From UBA1479 sp963976055 (GTDB lineage: Bacteria; Pseudomonadota; Alphaproteobacteria; Rhodospirillales; Casp-alpha2), in assembly GCA_963976055.1 (NCBI GenBank), contig CAXBJB010000002.1:124001-188000 (forward strand): DNA of 64,000 bases, written 5' to 3'. Below the pieces are notes generated by a model that was not told the DNA's origin, made no database searches, and saw only the letters and a list, made by a program, of their open reading frames with translations. The position numbers were made by a program, and so were the translations under genes. Below, piece after piece: positions 26,326-35,167 of this stretch; position 1 is the first letter of the stretch; each line of letters begins with the position of its first letter.

Positions 26326-26778
26326 ATGGTTGAGATTGTTTCCGGTTCCGGTATCGACCGGATCCTGTCCAAGAACGAGGTGCAGGAAGACCGCGCCACG
26401 CGCCTGAACAGGCTGCGTGCGGTTGAAGCGCGCGACGGCCGGGTTGAGATTCGCGCGGCCACGCTGGCGCGCGGTCTCGAAGCCGAGGCCTTGGCCCAGG
26501 CGGAAAATCAGGGAACCGCCGTGGACGTGGAGTCCGATGCGGCAACCCGGCAGCCGCGTTTCGCCGATCTTGTGGGGAATGCGGAAACCGTCAACCGGGC
26601 GCTGGAAGAGACCCAGGGCGTCGACCGCCTGGTTACGGCGGGCGAACGGTTGCGTCAGGCGGCGGTGTTGACCGACAGTTTCCTCAAGTCCTACTTCATT
26701 TCCATGATCGATCCCGGGCGGGCGATGACGATGATCAGCCCGCGCGACATCGCGCGGCCGCTCGAAGAAGACGGCTAA
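26326..26778 (+). CDS. Hypothetical protein, charged N-terminus
   Basis: This 150-residue soluble protein of unknown function has an N-terminal half rich in Arg, Glu and Ala and probably helical (RLNRLRAVEARDGRVEIRAA). The end includes LTDSFLKSYFISMIDPGRAM. There is no signal peptide. It is convergent with the fliN-linked small gene. Codon pattern and the AT-poor third positions resemble neighbouring genes, which supports coding. It has some feel of a motility-linked protein because of its neighbour, but nothing in the sequence shows this. Confidence 0.6.
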   Translation: MVEIVSGSGIDRILSKNEVQEDRATRLNRLRAVEARDGRVEIRAATLARGLEAEALAQAENQGTAVDVESDAATRQPRFADLVGNAETVNRALEETQGVDRLVTAGERLRQAAVLTDSFLKSYFISMIDPGRAMTMISPRDIARPLEEDG

Positions 26779-26791
26779 CGGAAGCCGGACG

Positions 26792-26995
26792 TCAGTTCAG
26801 GACGGTAGTGTCGGGCGAGGAGTCGGAAAGCAGTTCTTGGGTCGCCCGCGCGACGCGAAGCCAGACGGACCGCGCGGCCCGGTCGCCCCGGTCCTGCATT
26901 TGGTCTGCCTTGACCTGCGCGCCGATGGGCGCCATTTCGCCGAATTCCTGAATCAACAGGTTGGCGGCGCGGTAGATTTCACTGTCGGTGGCCAT
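26792..26995 (-). CDS. Small conserved-type hypothetical protein downstream of fliN
   Basis: This encodes 67 residues. The N-terminus DSEIYRAANLLIQEFGEMAP, followed by a short helix (QVKADQMQDRGDRAARSVWLR cut at the key DRGD), resembles small alphaproteobacterial proteins of the type 'xxELYRAAxLLIxxxG'. It lies 57 bp after fliN on the same strand and may be co-transcribed. Function unknown. Confidence 0.6.
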   Translation of the reverse strand: MATDSEIYRAANLLIQEFGEMAPIGAQVKADQMQDRGDRAARSVWLRVARATQELLSDSSPDTTVLN

Positions 26996-27052
26996 GGCGG
27001 TTGCCTTTACTCCAGGGGCCCGGCCTTGTCAGGGCGGGGCATTCAAGCGGCC

Positions 27053-27343
27053 TTACTGTTTAAGGGATTGGCTGATTTTCAACACTTCCGTCAGGGTGAC
27101 GCCCAGGCGGTCCTCGACGACCACGACCTCACCCTTGGCGACCAGCCGGTTGTTGGCATGGATTTCGATGTTCTCGCCGACGGTACGGTTCAGTTCCACG
27201 ACGGCACCGCGACCGAGCTTCAGGATCTGACTGATCGGCATTTCCGCCGTGCCGAGGACGGCGGTGATCTCCACCTGAACGTCATAGAGAGCATGAACCT
27301 TTTCAGATTCCTTTTTCTCTTCGGGGGCGGTGTCTTCAGCCAT
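27053..27343 (-). CDS. fliN: Flagellar motor switch protein FliN
   Basis: This 96-residue protein of the flagellar C-ring, with FliG and FliM, sets rotation direction and assists export. The SpoA domain is clear: YDVQVEITAVLGTAEMPISQ, then LGRGAVVELNRTVGENIEIHANNRLVAKGEVVVVEDRLGVTLTEV (landmarks ILKLGRGAVVEL and VAKGEVVVV). The short charged N-terminus is normal. Unusually for a flagellar gene it is not next to fliM or fliG in this window, only next to small hypotheticals. Confidence 0.93.
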   Translation of the reverse strand: MAEDTAPEEKKESEKVHALYDVQVEITAVLGTAEMPISQILKLGRGAVVELNRTVGENIEIHANNRLVAKGEVVVVEDRLGVTLTEVLKISQSLKQ

Positions 27344-27525
27344 TGCCTTGCTCCGTTATCCGGCGGTGAGTGCGGCCATTCGGGCCGATGGCCCGCCGTC
27401 GGCAGGGTCTTCATCTGCCATTAACCGTGAATTTGACCAGGGAAACCTTAAACTTTCCTTATCGCCGGACGGATTCTATCACGGCGCCGGGGATTGCGCA
27501 CGGGCTCCGCCGGGGCGTGGGCGCG

Positions 27526-28098
27526 TCAAATCCCGCCGCCCTGGTCGAGAAGGCCAGTCAGATGCTGCACCCGGGCCAGCAGGGCATGCAGGGCGTCGTC
27601 GCGAAAACCCATTAATTCCAATTGACTAAGTGTGTTTATCAGGTAGTCGCGGTTGAGCCCGCTTTGCCCGGAGGCGGCCATGATCAATGCCGCCGACCGC
27701 GCCGGGCCAAGATCGCCCGCGTATTGCGGATGGGTCGGGTCCGTCACGAAAGTATAGGCGGCGACGGGCTGTCCAGCCTCAAGCGTCGCCGTGACGATTG
27801 CCGGGCGGTAGGCATATCCGATCAACTCCCGCTCGTTCAGGTAGGCGACGACGGCGTCGCGGGTGTCGGGGGCGAAGCGCAGGGCGATGCCCCGGCAGCT
27901 GCCGCCCTTGTCCAGGCCCAGGACCAGACCGGGCTTCGCCGGGGTGCCCCGGTAGTGGTGGGAATAGATGCAGAACGCCCGGTGAAACCCGTCGAGCATG
28001 GCGGGCTGGCGGTCCGTGTACGCGAACCCGGGATTCCACATGAGCGAGCCATAGGCGAAAACCCATTCGACGGTGCTCAGCGCGGCGGCATCAACCAT
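27526..28098 (-). CDS. ChaC-like gamma-glutamylcyclotransferase
   Basis: This 190-residue cytoplasmic enzyme probably degrades glutathione to 5-oxoproline and Cys-Gly. The nucleotide-like loop VFAYGSLMWNPGF (residues 13-25) and the catalytic Glu in YLNERELIGY (E91) are ChaC landmarks. It is translated just after the GST-like gene, overlapping its 3' end by 8 bases, so two glutathione-related activities appear coupled. Confidence 0.9.
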   Translation of the reverse strand: MVDAAALSTVEWVFAYGSLMWNPGFAYTDRQPAMLDGFHRAFCIYSHHYRGTPAKPGLVLGLDKGGSCRGIALRFAPDTRDAVVAYLNERELIGYAYRPAIVTATLEAGQPVAAYTFVTDPTHPQYAGDLGPARSAALIMAASGQSGLNRDYLINTLSQLELMGFRDDALHALLARVQHLTGLLDQGGGI

Positions 28099-28711
28099 GG
28101 CCCTGAGCGGACACCTTTTCCTCTACGAAATCAAGGCGGTCCTGACCCCAGAACAGCTCGTTGCCGATGACATAGGTCGGCGCGCCGAACACGCCGATGC
28201 TTTTGGCCTGTTCTGTATAAGCCTGGGCGATATCGTCGATCTCGGCGGTGTCGGCGCGGGCCAACAGATGTGCACTGTCCAGCCCCATGCCGTCGAGGAC
28301 CGCGGCCAAGGACGCCGGATCGGCGATGTCCTTTTCATCGACCCAGACCGTGCGCATGAATGCATGGACCAGGTCGCCCAGCCGTTGGGCGTCCAGTCCG
28401 TCATGTTGGGCGGCCAGGATCAGCCGCCGCGCCATCTTGTCGGCGGCGGGAAAGAATTTTGGCTCCAGCGTCAGGGGGACGCCGAGCCGGGCACGCCAAC
28501 GTTTCAGTTCCATCATGCGGTAGGCGACCCGTTGTGGCGGGCGTTTCGCCAGCGGTAGGCCGCCCGAGACGGCGAACACCTCGCCCATGTCGACCGGCTT
28601 GTGGTTGATCCGCCAGCCGTGCCGGTCGGCGATGGCGCGCAACCGAGCGTCCCCCAGATAGGACCAGGGCGAGGTCACGGTGAAATAATAGTCGAGCGTT
28701 TTGGACATCAC
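28091..28711 (-). CDS. DsbA-family / 2-hydroxychromene-2-carboxylate isomerase-like protein (kappa GST)
   Basis: This 206-residue thioredoxin-fold protein has SPWSY in the active site (residues 14-18), so a Ser replaces the redox Cys-xx-Cys. That matches kappa-class glutathione transferases and HCCA isomerase rather than DsbA oxidases. The C-terminal GVFGAPTYVIGNELFWGQDRLDFVE is the family's signature end. It is operonic with ChaC. The true substrate is uncertain; aromatic catabolism cannot be assumed without other nah-type genes. Confidence 0.88.
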   Translation of the reverse strand: MMSKTLDYYFTVTSPWSYLGDARLRAIADRHGWRINHKPVDMGEVFAVSGGLPLAKRPPQRVAYRMMELKRWRARLGVPLTLEPKFFPAADKMARRLILAAQHDGLDAQRLGDLVHAFMRTVWVDEKDIADPASLAAVLDGMGLDSAHLLARADTAEIDDIAQAYTEQAKSIGVFGAPTYVIGNELFWGQDRLDFVEEKVSAQGHG

Positions 28712-28994
28712 TGTTCCTGTTCAGGCGGAAGGCATCGCGATTCGACGCCGAAGCGGGCCGCGCGGCATGTTGGGGGGAGCGGTGGGAATTGTCAAAAATG
28801 GCTGAAAACCGATGATTTGTCCGGAAATATAAGCCAATTCGAGGAGCGCGTTGACATTGAAAGTAGTGGACGGCAACGATTGTCACATAATCATAACAAA
28901 AGACATTCCGCTGCTTGCGCTTTTCTTTCGGATGCGGGAGCTGGGGACCCGGAGGAAACAAATCCGGAAGGCGCGCTGAAAAAGGGGCTGGCGG

Positions 28995-29228
28995 ATGAGG
29001 CACCCGACCAAGGACGGCGACAAGATTTTTGAAGTCGCCATCTACAACAAGGATGTCCGGTCACTCGTTAAGGACAATCAATCCCATTCTTTCTTCGACG
29101 ACAACTGGGCTGACGCCCAGGTTCACGATGTCGTCGCCACTGACGAAGATACGGCCCGCGAGATGATCGCCGAGCGGTTTCCGCCCGACGACGGCTTCGT
29201 CATTCAGTGGGTAGACCAGGCGTCCTGA
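28995..29228 (+). CDS. Small conserved-type hypothetical protein
   Basis: This 77-residue acidic protein lies alone between divergent and convergent neighbours. Landmarks are DKIFEVAIYNKDVRSLVKDN, then VVATDEDTAREMIAERFPPDDGFVIQ. No transmembrane segment or signal is present. The 283-bp gap upstream is AT-rich and contains TTGACA at about 28850, a possible -35, but I could not place a convincing -10. Its pattern of charged and aromatic residues suggests a folded cytoplasmic domain. Function unknown. Confidence 0.65.
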   Translation: MRHPTKDGDKIFEVAIYNKDVRSLVKDNQSHSFFDDNWADAQVHDVVATDEDTAREMIAERFPPDDGFVIQWVDQAS

Positions 29229-29284
29229 CCTAGGCCCCGCGGACAGCCGCGAAGGCGTGGGAAGAAACCTGGAACGGTTGACGG

Positions 29285-30928
29285 TCAGGTGTGGCCGATC
29301 TTCGCCCGTTCGGCGTCGCGCAGATCCTTGCGCTTGATCTTGCCGGTCGCGGTCATGGGCAATTGGTCGACGAATTCGATCTGCCGCGGGTATTCGTGGG
29401 ACGACAGGCGGGTCTTCACGAAATCGCGGATGTCCTGCTCCGTCGCGGCCCCGTCTTCAAACCCGGGCATCAGTACGATGAAGGCCTTGACGGCCTCGGT
29501 GCGGATCGGGTCGGGCACGCCGATCACGGCGGCCAGTTGCACTGCCGGGTGGCGGCTCAGGCAATCCTCGATCTCGCCGGGCCCGATGCGGTAGCCGGCC
29601 GAGGTGATGACGTCGTCGCCGCGCCCGACGAACCACAGGTAGCCCTCGTCGTCGCGGTAGCCCGTGTCGCCCATGCGCCACCAGCCACCCCGCAGGTTGG
29701 ACTGCGTGGCCTCCGGGTTTTTCCAATATTCCAGCAACATCACCGGGTCGGGCGCACGGCAGGCGAGGTCGCCCTCGTGTCCCGGCGGCAGGACGTTGCC
29801 GTCGCCGTCGATGACGTCGACCGTGTGCCCCGGTGCTGGCCGGCCCATGGAACCGGGTTTAGCTTCCATGATCTCGGCGCAAGTGGCGACGACCACGTTG
29901 CATTCCGTCTGGCCGTAGAATTCGTTGATGATCAGGCCCAAGGCCTCACGGCCCCATTGCAGCAACTCAGGCCCCACGGGTTCGCCCGCCGAGGCGACGG
30001 AACGCAGGTTGAGCCCATGGCGGCCTTTTGGCGGCGGCAGTTTGCTCATGAGGCGCAGCGCCGTCGGCGGCATGAAGGTGTTGCGCACGCTTAAGCGCGC
30101 CATCAGGGCCAGGGCTTCCTCGGGGTCGTACTTGCGCGCCCGGTGGGCCACCACGGGCACGCCGTGGTGCCAGGCGCACATGAGGGTGTTCATCAACCCC
30201 CCGATCCAGGCCCAGTCGGCGGGCGTCCACATCAGATCGCCCGGCTGGCCGAGGAAGTTGTGGAACATTTCCACCCCCGGCAGATGGCCGAGCAGGCAGC
30301 GGTGGGCATGCAGCGCTCCCTTGGGATTGCCCGTGGTGCCCGAGGTATAGATGATCAGCCCGGGATCGTCGGCGGCGGTATCGACGGGCCGGAACGCGTC
30401 GGACGCGCGGCCGAGCGCCCCCCAGAAATCCGTGAACCCGGCGCCGTCGGCCCCGGCGTCGATGACGTAGACCCGTTTGAGGTCCGGCAGGGCATCGGTC
30501 AGGGCCGCGATCTTGGGGTAATTGGCCATGTCCGTGACCAGCGCGGCGGCCCCGGAATCGGCAAGCCGGAAGTTCAGCGCGTCCTCGCCGAACAAAGTGA
30601 ACAGAGGGACCGAGATCAGGCCCGCCTTCCACGCCGCGACATGGGTCAAGGACGCTTCGACCGACTGCGGCAGCAGCACGGCGATGCGCTCACCGCGTGC
30701 CAGACCCTGGGCCTGAAACATGTTGGCGGCCTGGTTCGAGAGGGCGCGCAGGGCGCCGAAGCTGTAGGTCACCAAGTCGCTCTCGGCCGAGGTGACGATC
30801 AGGGCCGGCGCGTCGGCGTCGCGCGCCGCGTTCTTGTCACAGACATCGACGCCCATATTGAACCGCGCCGGGATATCCCAGGCGAAGGTGTCGTAGAGCG
30901 TGTCGTAGCTGTCGGTCCTGGTCAGCAT
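29285..30928 (-). CDS. AMP-binding acyl-CoA synthetase (acetyl/medium-chain type)
   Basis: This 547-residue cytoplasmic ligase activates a carboxylic acid with ATP and CoA. The P-loop is IIYTSGTTGNPKGALH, EFYGQTECN is the A5-type motif, and GDTGYRDDEGYLWFVGR plus GYRIGPGEIE lie around the hinge. The essential C-terminal lysine is in TATGKIKRKDLR. Together these match the acetyl-CoA-synthetase-like medium-chain group (ACSM). Substrate length is not readable. It probably shares a transcript with the upstream glycosidase-like gene, 36 bp away. Confidence 0.9.
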   Translation of the reverse strand: MLTRTDSYDTLYDTFAWDIPARFNMGVDVCDKNAARDADAPALIVTSAESDLVTYSFGALRALSNQAANMFQAQGLARGERIAVLLPQSVEASLTHVAAWKAGLISVPLFTLFGEDALNFRLADSGAAALVTDMANYPKIAALTDALPDLKRVYVIDAGADGAGFTDFWGALGRASDAFRPVDTAADDPGLIIYTSGTTGNPKGALHAHRCLLGHLPGVEMFHNFLGQPGDLMWTPADWAWIGGLMNTLMCAWHHGVPVVAHRARKYDPEEALALMARLSVRNTFMPPTALRLMSKLPPPKGRHGLNLRSVASAGEPVGPELLQWGREALGLIINEFYGQTECNVVVATCAEIMEAKPGSMGRPAPGHTVDVIDGDGNVLPPGHEGDLACRAPDPVMLLEYWKNPEATQSNLRGGWWRMGDTGYRDDEGYLWFVGRGDDVITSAGYRIGPGEIEDCLSRHPAVQLAAVIGVPDPIRTEAVKAFIVLMPGFEDGAATEQDIRDFVKTRLSSHEYPRQIEFVDQLPMTATGKIKRKDLRDAERAKIGHT

Positions 30929-30964
30929 GGGATGCCCGTCCTGCCAAACGGCCGAGGGAGGTCG

Positions 30965-32059
30965 TTATTTGAAGGCCGCCATATCCTGACCGTCGGATTC
31001 GAAATAGCGGTAGGCCTCGACCGTTTCGATCACCACGCCGTCGTAGCCCTGGGCCAGCAGGCCGAAGGTGAAGGAACTGGCGTCGCCGTACAGGATCTTG
31101 TGCCATTCGGGCCGCCAGTATTCGACGAAGTAGCGGTCCGGGTCCGTGGGGTAGGGGGCGGTGATCCAGCGTGGCGCGCCCGACTGCCAGCCCGCCTTCC
31201 AGTAAAAGCGGTAGGTCGCCGCCGTGCCCACGTCCATGCGCGCGAGGACTAGGCGGCGGGCCCCCAGCTTTTTGTACTTCAGGGTTTCGATGGCGCGTTT
31301 GGAGAACGGCTTGCGGCCGTGGAACACGTCGACGATGACCATGTCGTAATTGGTGTCGTGGAGTTTCAGCGCGAATTCGTCTTCCTGGCCGAAGGCCGTG
31401 GTATCGCGCAGGTAGAGATAGTTTTCCGCGCCCGACATGGACAGGACATGGTTGGAGTTCTCGCGGAACGGCCTGGCCGGATAGGGCGGCAGGCTGTTCA
31501 TGACGGACAGGTCCTTGTGGGCGACGAAGGGCAGGAAGCCTTGCTTGCGGCTGGCGGCCAGAACCTCGTCGATCTTTTTCGGGTCACGGGCGAAATCCAT
31601 GGTCAAGATGCTGACCCGGTCGCGCTTGGCGACATCGATCAACTTGCTGAAGGTTTCCTTCATCTCCTTGGACGTGGGCTGGCCGAAGGTTTCGTACCCG
31701 TAAAACATGCCGTCCTGCAGGATGGCGTCGATCGACATCATGTAGGCGCGGGCCGGATAGACCTTTTTCTCGTCGACCTCGTCGCGCTTTTGCAGCAACT
31801 CCATGCCGTTATGGGTGACGACGACGAATCCGGGGTTCTTCTCGCGGGCGAATTTGGCGATATTGGTGATCAGCCGACGCATCTCGTCGCGGTAGTTGGT
31901 CAGCTTGCCGAGCACGGGGGCGGCAGGGCCGGCCTGCACCGGCTCACCCTGGGCGCGCACCTGACCCGGCGTCTGCGCCGCGGCCGGCGTGAAGGCGCTG
32001 ATGGCCAGAAGGGCGGCGCTCAGGACGCCCGAAAGGGCGGTCGGACGGAATGCGGTCAT
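30965..32059 (-). CDS. Exported TM1410/MJ1477-type putative glycoside hydrolase (GH114-related)
   Basis: This 364-residue exported protein begins, at 32059, MTAFRPTALSGVLSAALLA with a signal peptide ending near AAAQ; AGGAAG precedes this ATG, and an upstream ATG at 32104 is less likely. The body has TIM-barrel features, including ARRLVLARMDVGTAATYRFYW, the segment WHKILYG and GYDGVVIETVEAY. These resemble the MJ1477/TM1410 family, annotated as endo-alpha-1,4-polygalactosaminidase-like. Acidic residues in FYGYETFGQP and VVIETVEAY may be catalytic. A cell-envelope polysaccharide is the likely substrate class. Confidence 0.7.
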   Translation of the reverse strand: MTAFRPTALSGVLSAALLAISAFTPAAAQTPGQVRAQGEPVQAGPAAPVLGKLTNYRDEMRRLITNIAKFAREKNPGFVVVTHNGMELLQKRDEVDEKKVYPARAYMMSIDAILQDGMFYGYETFGQPTSKEMKETFSKLIDVAKRDRVSILTMDFARDPKKIDEVLAASRKQGFLPFVAHKDLSVMNSLPPYPARPFRENSNHVLSMSGAENYLYLRDTTAFGQEDEFALKLHDTNYDMVIVDVFHGRKPFSKRAIETLKYKKLGARRLVLARMDVGTAATYRFYWKAGWQSGAPRWITAPYPTDPDRYFVEYWRPEWHKILYGDASSFTFGLLAQGYDGVVIETVEAYRYFESDGQDMAAFK

Positions 32060-32241
32060 GGTCTTCCTGTCGATGCTTTTTCCCGCCGATACCATAGTGG
32101 GCAAGGGTTAATCAGTCCTTATCCGGCGGCGACCAGCAGCATAGCACGGCGACGGCGGTACGGTGAACGCGCCCGCGATTTCTTCGCCCTGGCCCCTATC
32201 GGTTCCTTGTCCGTCGGCGGGGTGGAGAGTAGATTTCCGCC

Positions 32242-34296
32242 ATGCAACCCGAATTCCGGCCCACGGCCTGCCCCCACGACTGTCCGTCCACCTGTGCCCT
32301 TGAGGTCGAGGTCCTGGACGACCGCACCATCGGCCGCGTGCGCGGCAATCCGCGCAACGACTACACGGCCGGCGTGATCTGCGCCAAGGTCGCCGCCTAC
32401 CGCGAGCGTGTCCATCATCCGGAGCGGTTGACCCACCCGCTGCAACGCGTCGGCGCCAAGGGTTCAGGCGAATTTCGCCGGATCACCTGGGATCAGGCGA
32501 TTGAGGAGGTCGCCGAAGCCATCGAACGTGCCCGCGCGGCCCACGGTGCCCAGGCGGTCTGGCCCTATCATTTCGCCGGCACCATGGGCCTGGTGCAGCG
32601 CGACAGCATCCACCGTTTCCGCCACGCCTTCGGCTTTTCCCGGGAGCACGAAACCATCTGCGTGACCACGGCCTGCAACGGCTGGGTCGCCGGGCACGGC
32701 AAGATCTGGGGCGCCGATCCGCGCGAGATCGCCGAATCGGACCTGATCGTCGTCTGGGGCGGCAACCCGGTATCGACCCAGGTCAACGTGATGACCCATA
32801 TCGCCAAGGCGCGAAAGACGCGCGGCGCCAAGCTGGTCGTCATCGACCCCTACCGCACGCCGACGGCCGAGGCCGCCGACATCTACATTCCGATCCGCCC
32901 GGGCACGGACGGCGCCTTGGCCTGCGCCATCATGCAGGTGCTGTTCGCGGAAAACCTGGCCGACTGGGACTACATGCGGGAATTCGCGGACGGCCCCGAA
33001 CGCCTGCAGCAGCACTTGAGCACGCGCACACCGGAATGGGCGGAGGCAATCACGGGCATCCCGGCCGACGACATCCGCGACCTTGCCCGGCTGTACGGCC
33101 GGACGGAGCGCGCCTACCTGCGTTGCGGTTACGGCTTCACGCGGTCGCGCAACGGGGCCGCCAACATGCATGCCGTGACCTGCCTGCCCGTGGTCACGGG
33201 AAAATGGAAGCACCGAGGCGGCGGAGCACTGTTTTCCAACCGCGAACTCTATGGCGTCGACGGGACCCTGATCAAAGGCTTGGACGTGGTCGATCCGGAC
33301 ACCCGGGCGCTCGACATGTCGCAGATCGGCCGCGTGCTGACCGGCGACGCCAAGGCGCTCAAGGGCGGGCCGCCGGTCACCGTGCTGTTTACCCAGAACA
33401 TCAATCCGGCCGAGGTTGCGCCGGAAACGACTCGGGTGATCGACGGCATGATGCGCGACGATCTGTTCACCTGCGTGCACGAACAATTCATGACCGCCTC
33501 GGCCAAACTCGCCGACGTCGTCCTGCCGGCGACCATGTTCCTGGAGCACGAGGACATGTACCAAGGCGGCGGGCATTTCTATCTGCAGGTCCACAAGGCC
33601 CTGATCGATCCGCCCGGCGAGTGCCGCTCCAACGTCGAGGTCATCAACGGATTGGCGCGGCGCCTGGGGTCCGACTATCCGGCGTTCCACATGACGGCGT
33701 GGGAGCTGATCGACGACGCGCTGCGCCGCAGCGGCCGGCCAAGCGCCGACGAAGTCTTGGCCGAAGGCTGGATCGACTGCACCAAGCCCTTCGAGGAAGC
33801 CCACTTCCTGAACGGCTTCGGCCATCCTGACGGGAAGTTCCACTTCGCCGCCGATTGGTCGAAGATCGGCGCGGACTGTGACGCCATGTCGGCTCTGCCG
33901 GATCATCTCGACGTCATCGACGAGGCGACGGAGGCCCATCCCTACCGTCTGGTCGCCGCCCCGGCGCGTCGGTTCCTCAACACCTCGTTCACGGAAACGC
34001 CGTCTAGCCGCAAGAAGGAAGGCCGCCCCATGGCCCTGATCCATCCCGATACCTGCAAGGTACTCGGCCTGGACGAAGGCGACCGCGTGCGCCTGGGCAA
34101 CGACCTGGGCGACCTTGTCGTCCATGTCCGACCGTTCGACGGTTTGCAGGCCCATACCGTGGTGGTCGAGGGCATCTGGCCCAACGACGCCTTCGAGGAA
34201 GGACGCGGGATCAATACGATCATCAGCGCCGACGCGGCCTTGCCCGGCGGCGGCGCGGCGTTTCACGACACCGCCGTCTGGATGCGTCCGGCGTGA
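32242..34296 (+). CDS. Molybdopterin oxidoreductase (DMSO reductase superfamily)
   Basis: This 684-residue cytoplasmic enzyme uses bis-MGD molybdenum. Four cysteines, C10, C14, C18 (CPHDCPSTC) and C47 (GVICAK), form a Cx3Cx3Cx28C site for one 4Fe-4S cluster. Later landmarks are WGGNPVSTQVN, IPIRPGTDGALA and, for the C-terminal beta-barrel domain, MALIHPDTCKVLGLDEGD. No Tat signal is visible. The length and motifs fit the group annotated as formate-dehydrogenase- or acetylene-hydratase-like. No partner Fe-S or cytochrome subunits are adjacent, so its electron partner is unknown. Confidence 0.87.
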   Translation: MQPEFRPTACPHDCPSTCALEVEVLDDRTIGRVRGNPRNDYTAGVICAKVAAYRERVHHPERLTHPLQRVGAKGSGEFRRITWDQAIEEVAEAIERARAAHGAQAVWPYHFAGTMGLVQRDSIHRFRHAFGFSREHETICVTTACNGWVAGHGKIWGADPREIAESDLIVVWGGNPVSTQVNVMTHIAKARKTRGAKLVVIDPYRTPTAEAADIYIPIRPGTDGALACAIMQVLFAENLADWDYMREFADGPERLQQHLSTRTPEWAEAITGIPADDIRDLARLYGRTERAYLRCGYGFTRSRNGAANMHAVTCLPVVTGKWKHRGGGALFSNRELYGVDGTLIKGLDVVDPDTRALDMSQIGRVLTGDAKALKGGPPVTVLFTQNINPAEVAPETTRVIDGMMRDDLFTCVHEQFMTASAKLADVVLPATMFLEHEDMYQGGGHFYLQVHKALIDPPGECRSNVEVINGLARRLGSDYPAFHMTAWELIDDALRRSGRPSADEVLAEGWIDCTKPFEEAHFLNGFGHPDGKFHFAADWSKIGADCDAMSALPDHLDVIDEATEAHPYRLVAAPARRFLNTSFTETPSSRKKEGRPMALIHPDTCKVLGLDEGDRVRLGNDLGDLVVHVRPFDGLQAHTVVVEGIWPNDAFEEGRGINTIISADAALPGGGAAFHDTAVWMRPA

Positions 34297-35096
34297 ACGG
34301 GCAGGGCATGCAGGGCCACGTCATCGTCGTCGGCAACGAAAAGGGCGGCAGCGGCAAATCGACCACCGCCATGCATCTGGCCGTGGGCCTGATGCGGGCC
34401 GGGCACCGCGTCGCCGTGCTCGATACGGACATCCGCCAGGGATCGTTGCGCCGGTTCCTGGAAAACCGCCGTGACTATGCCCGCACGATCTCCGGCCATG
34501 TCCCGATGCCGGAATTCTTCGACGTCGCCCCTTCGGGCGGCGACGGCACGGATACGTTTCCGGGCGTTCTTGCGGCGGCCCGCGCGGCGGCCGGGGTCGT
34601 CATCATCGACACGCCCGGCAGCGCCACGCCGCTGTCGGAAGCCGCCCATTCCCATGCCGATATCCTGGTTACGCCGCTCAACGACAGTTTCGTCGATCTG
34701 GACGTTCTGGCCCGGGTCGAAGTCAGCACCGAGATGACCGTGAAGGGGCCCAGCCAATACGCGGAAATGGTCTGGAAGCAGAAGATCGTCCGCGCCCGGC
34801 GCGACGGCGGTAAGATGGACTGGATCGTGTTGCGCAACCGCCTGAGCCCGCTTGATTCGCGCAACCGTCAGGAAATGGAGAAGGCGCTCAACCAGCTTGC
34901 CCAGCGCATCGGCTTCCGCTTTCTGCCCGGGTTCGGCGAACGGGTGATCTACCGTGAACTGTTCCTGGCCGGCCTGACCATCATGGACATCAAGGAAACC
35001 GGCGATCCGGCGGCCATGTCCATGTCACACCTAGCGGCGCGCCAGGAAGTCCGCGCCCTGATCGGCGCGCTCCACCTGCCGCCGCCGCCGGCCTAG
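34293..35096 (+). CDS. mipZ: ParA-family division-plane ATPase MipZ
   Basis: MipZ forms a gradient from the poles and inhibits FtsZ so that division occurs at mid-cell in alphaproteobacteria. In 267 residues the deviant Walker A motif is GNEKGGSGKST, with the signature lysine, and Walker A' is VLDTDIRQGSL. Walker B is VVIIDTPGS. The insertion with MVWKQKIVRARRDGGKMDW and the end FGERVIYRELFLAGLT are MipZ landmarks. GTG at 34293 overlaps the oxidoreductase stop by 4 bases; an ATG at 34308 (MQGHVIVVG) is also possible and gives the usual MipZ N-terminus. Confidence 0.93.
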   Translation: MNGQGMQGHVIVVGNEKGGSGKSTTAMHLAVGLMRAGHRVAVLDTDIRQGSLRRFLENRRDYARTISGHVPMPEFFDVAPSGGDGTDTFPGVLAAARAAAGVVIIDTPGSATPLSEAAHSHADILVTPLNDSFVDLDVLARVEVSTEMTVKGPSQYAEMVWKQKIVRARRDGGKMDWIVLRNRLSPLDSRNRQEMEKALNQLAQRIGFRFLPGFGERVIYRELFLAGLTIMDIKETGDPAAMSMSHLAARQEVRALIGALHLPPPPA

Positions 35097-35167
35097 GCCG
35101 GAGGATTTCCGCTGCGCTGGCGAACGGTGCCCGAACACCTTATCTTTCAAGGCGAAGGGCAGGGGTC

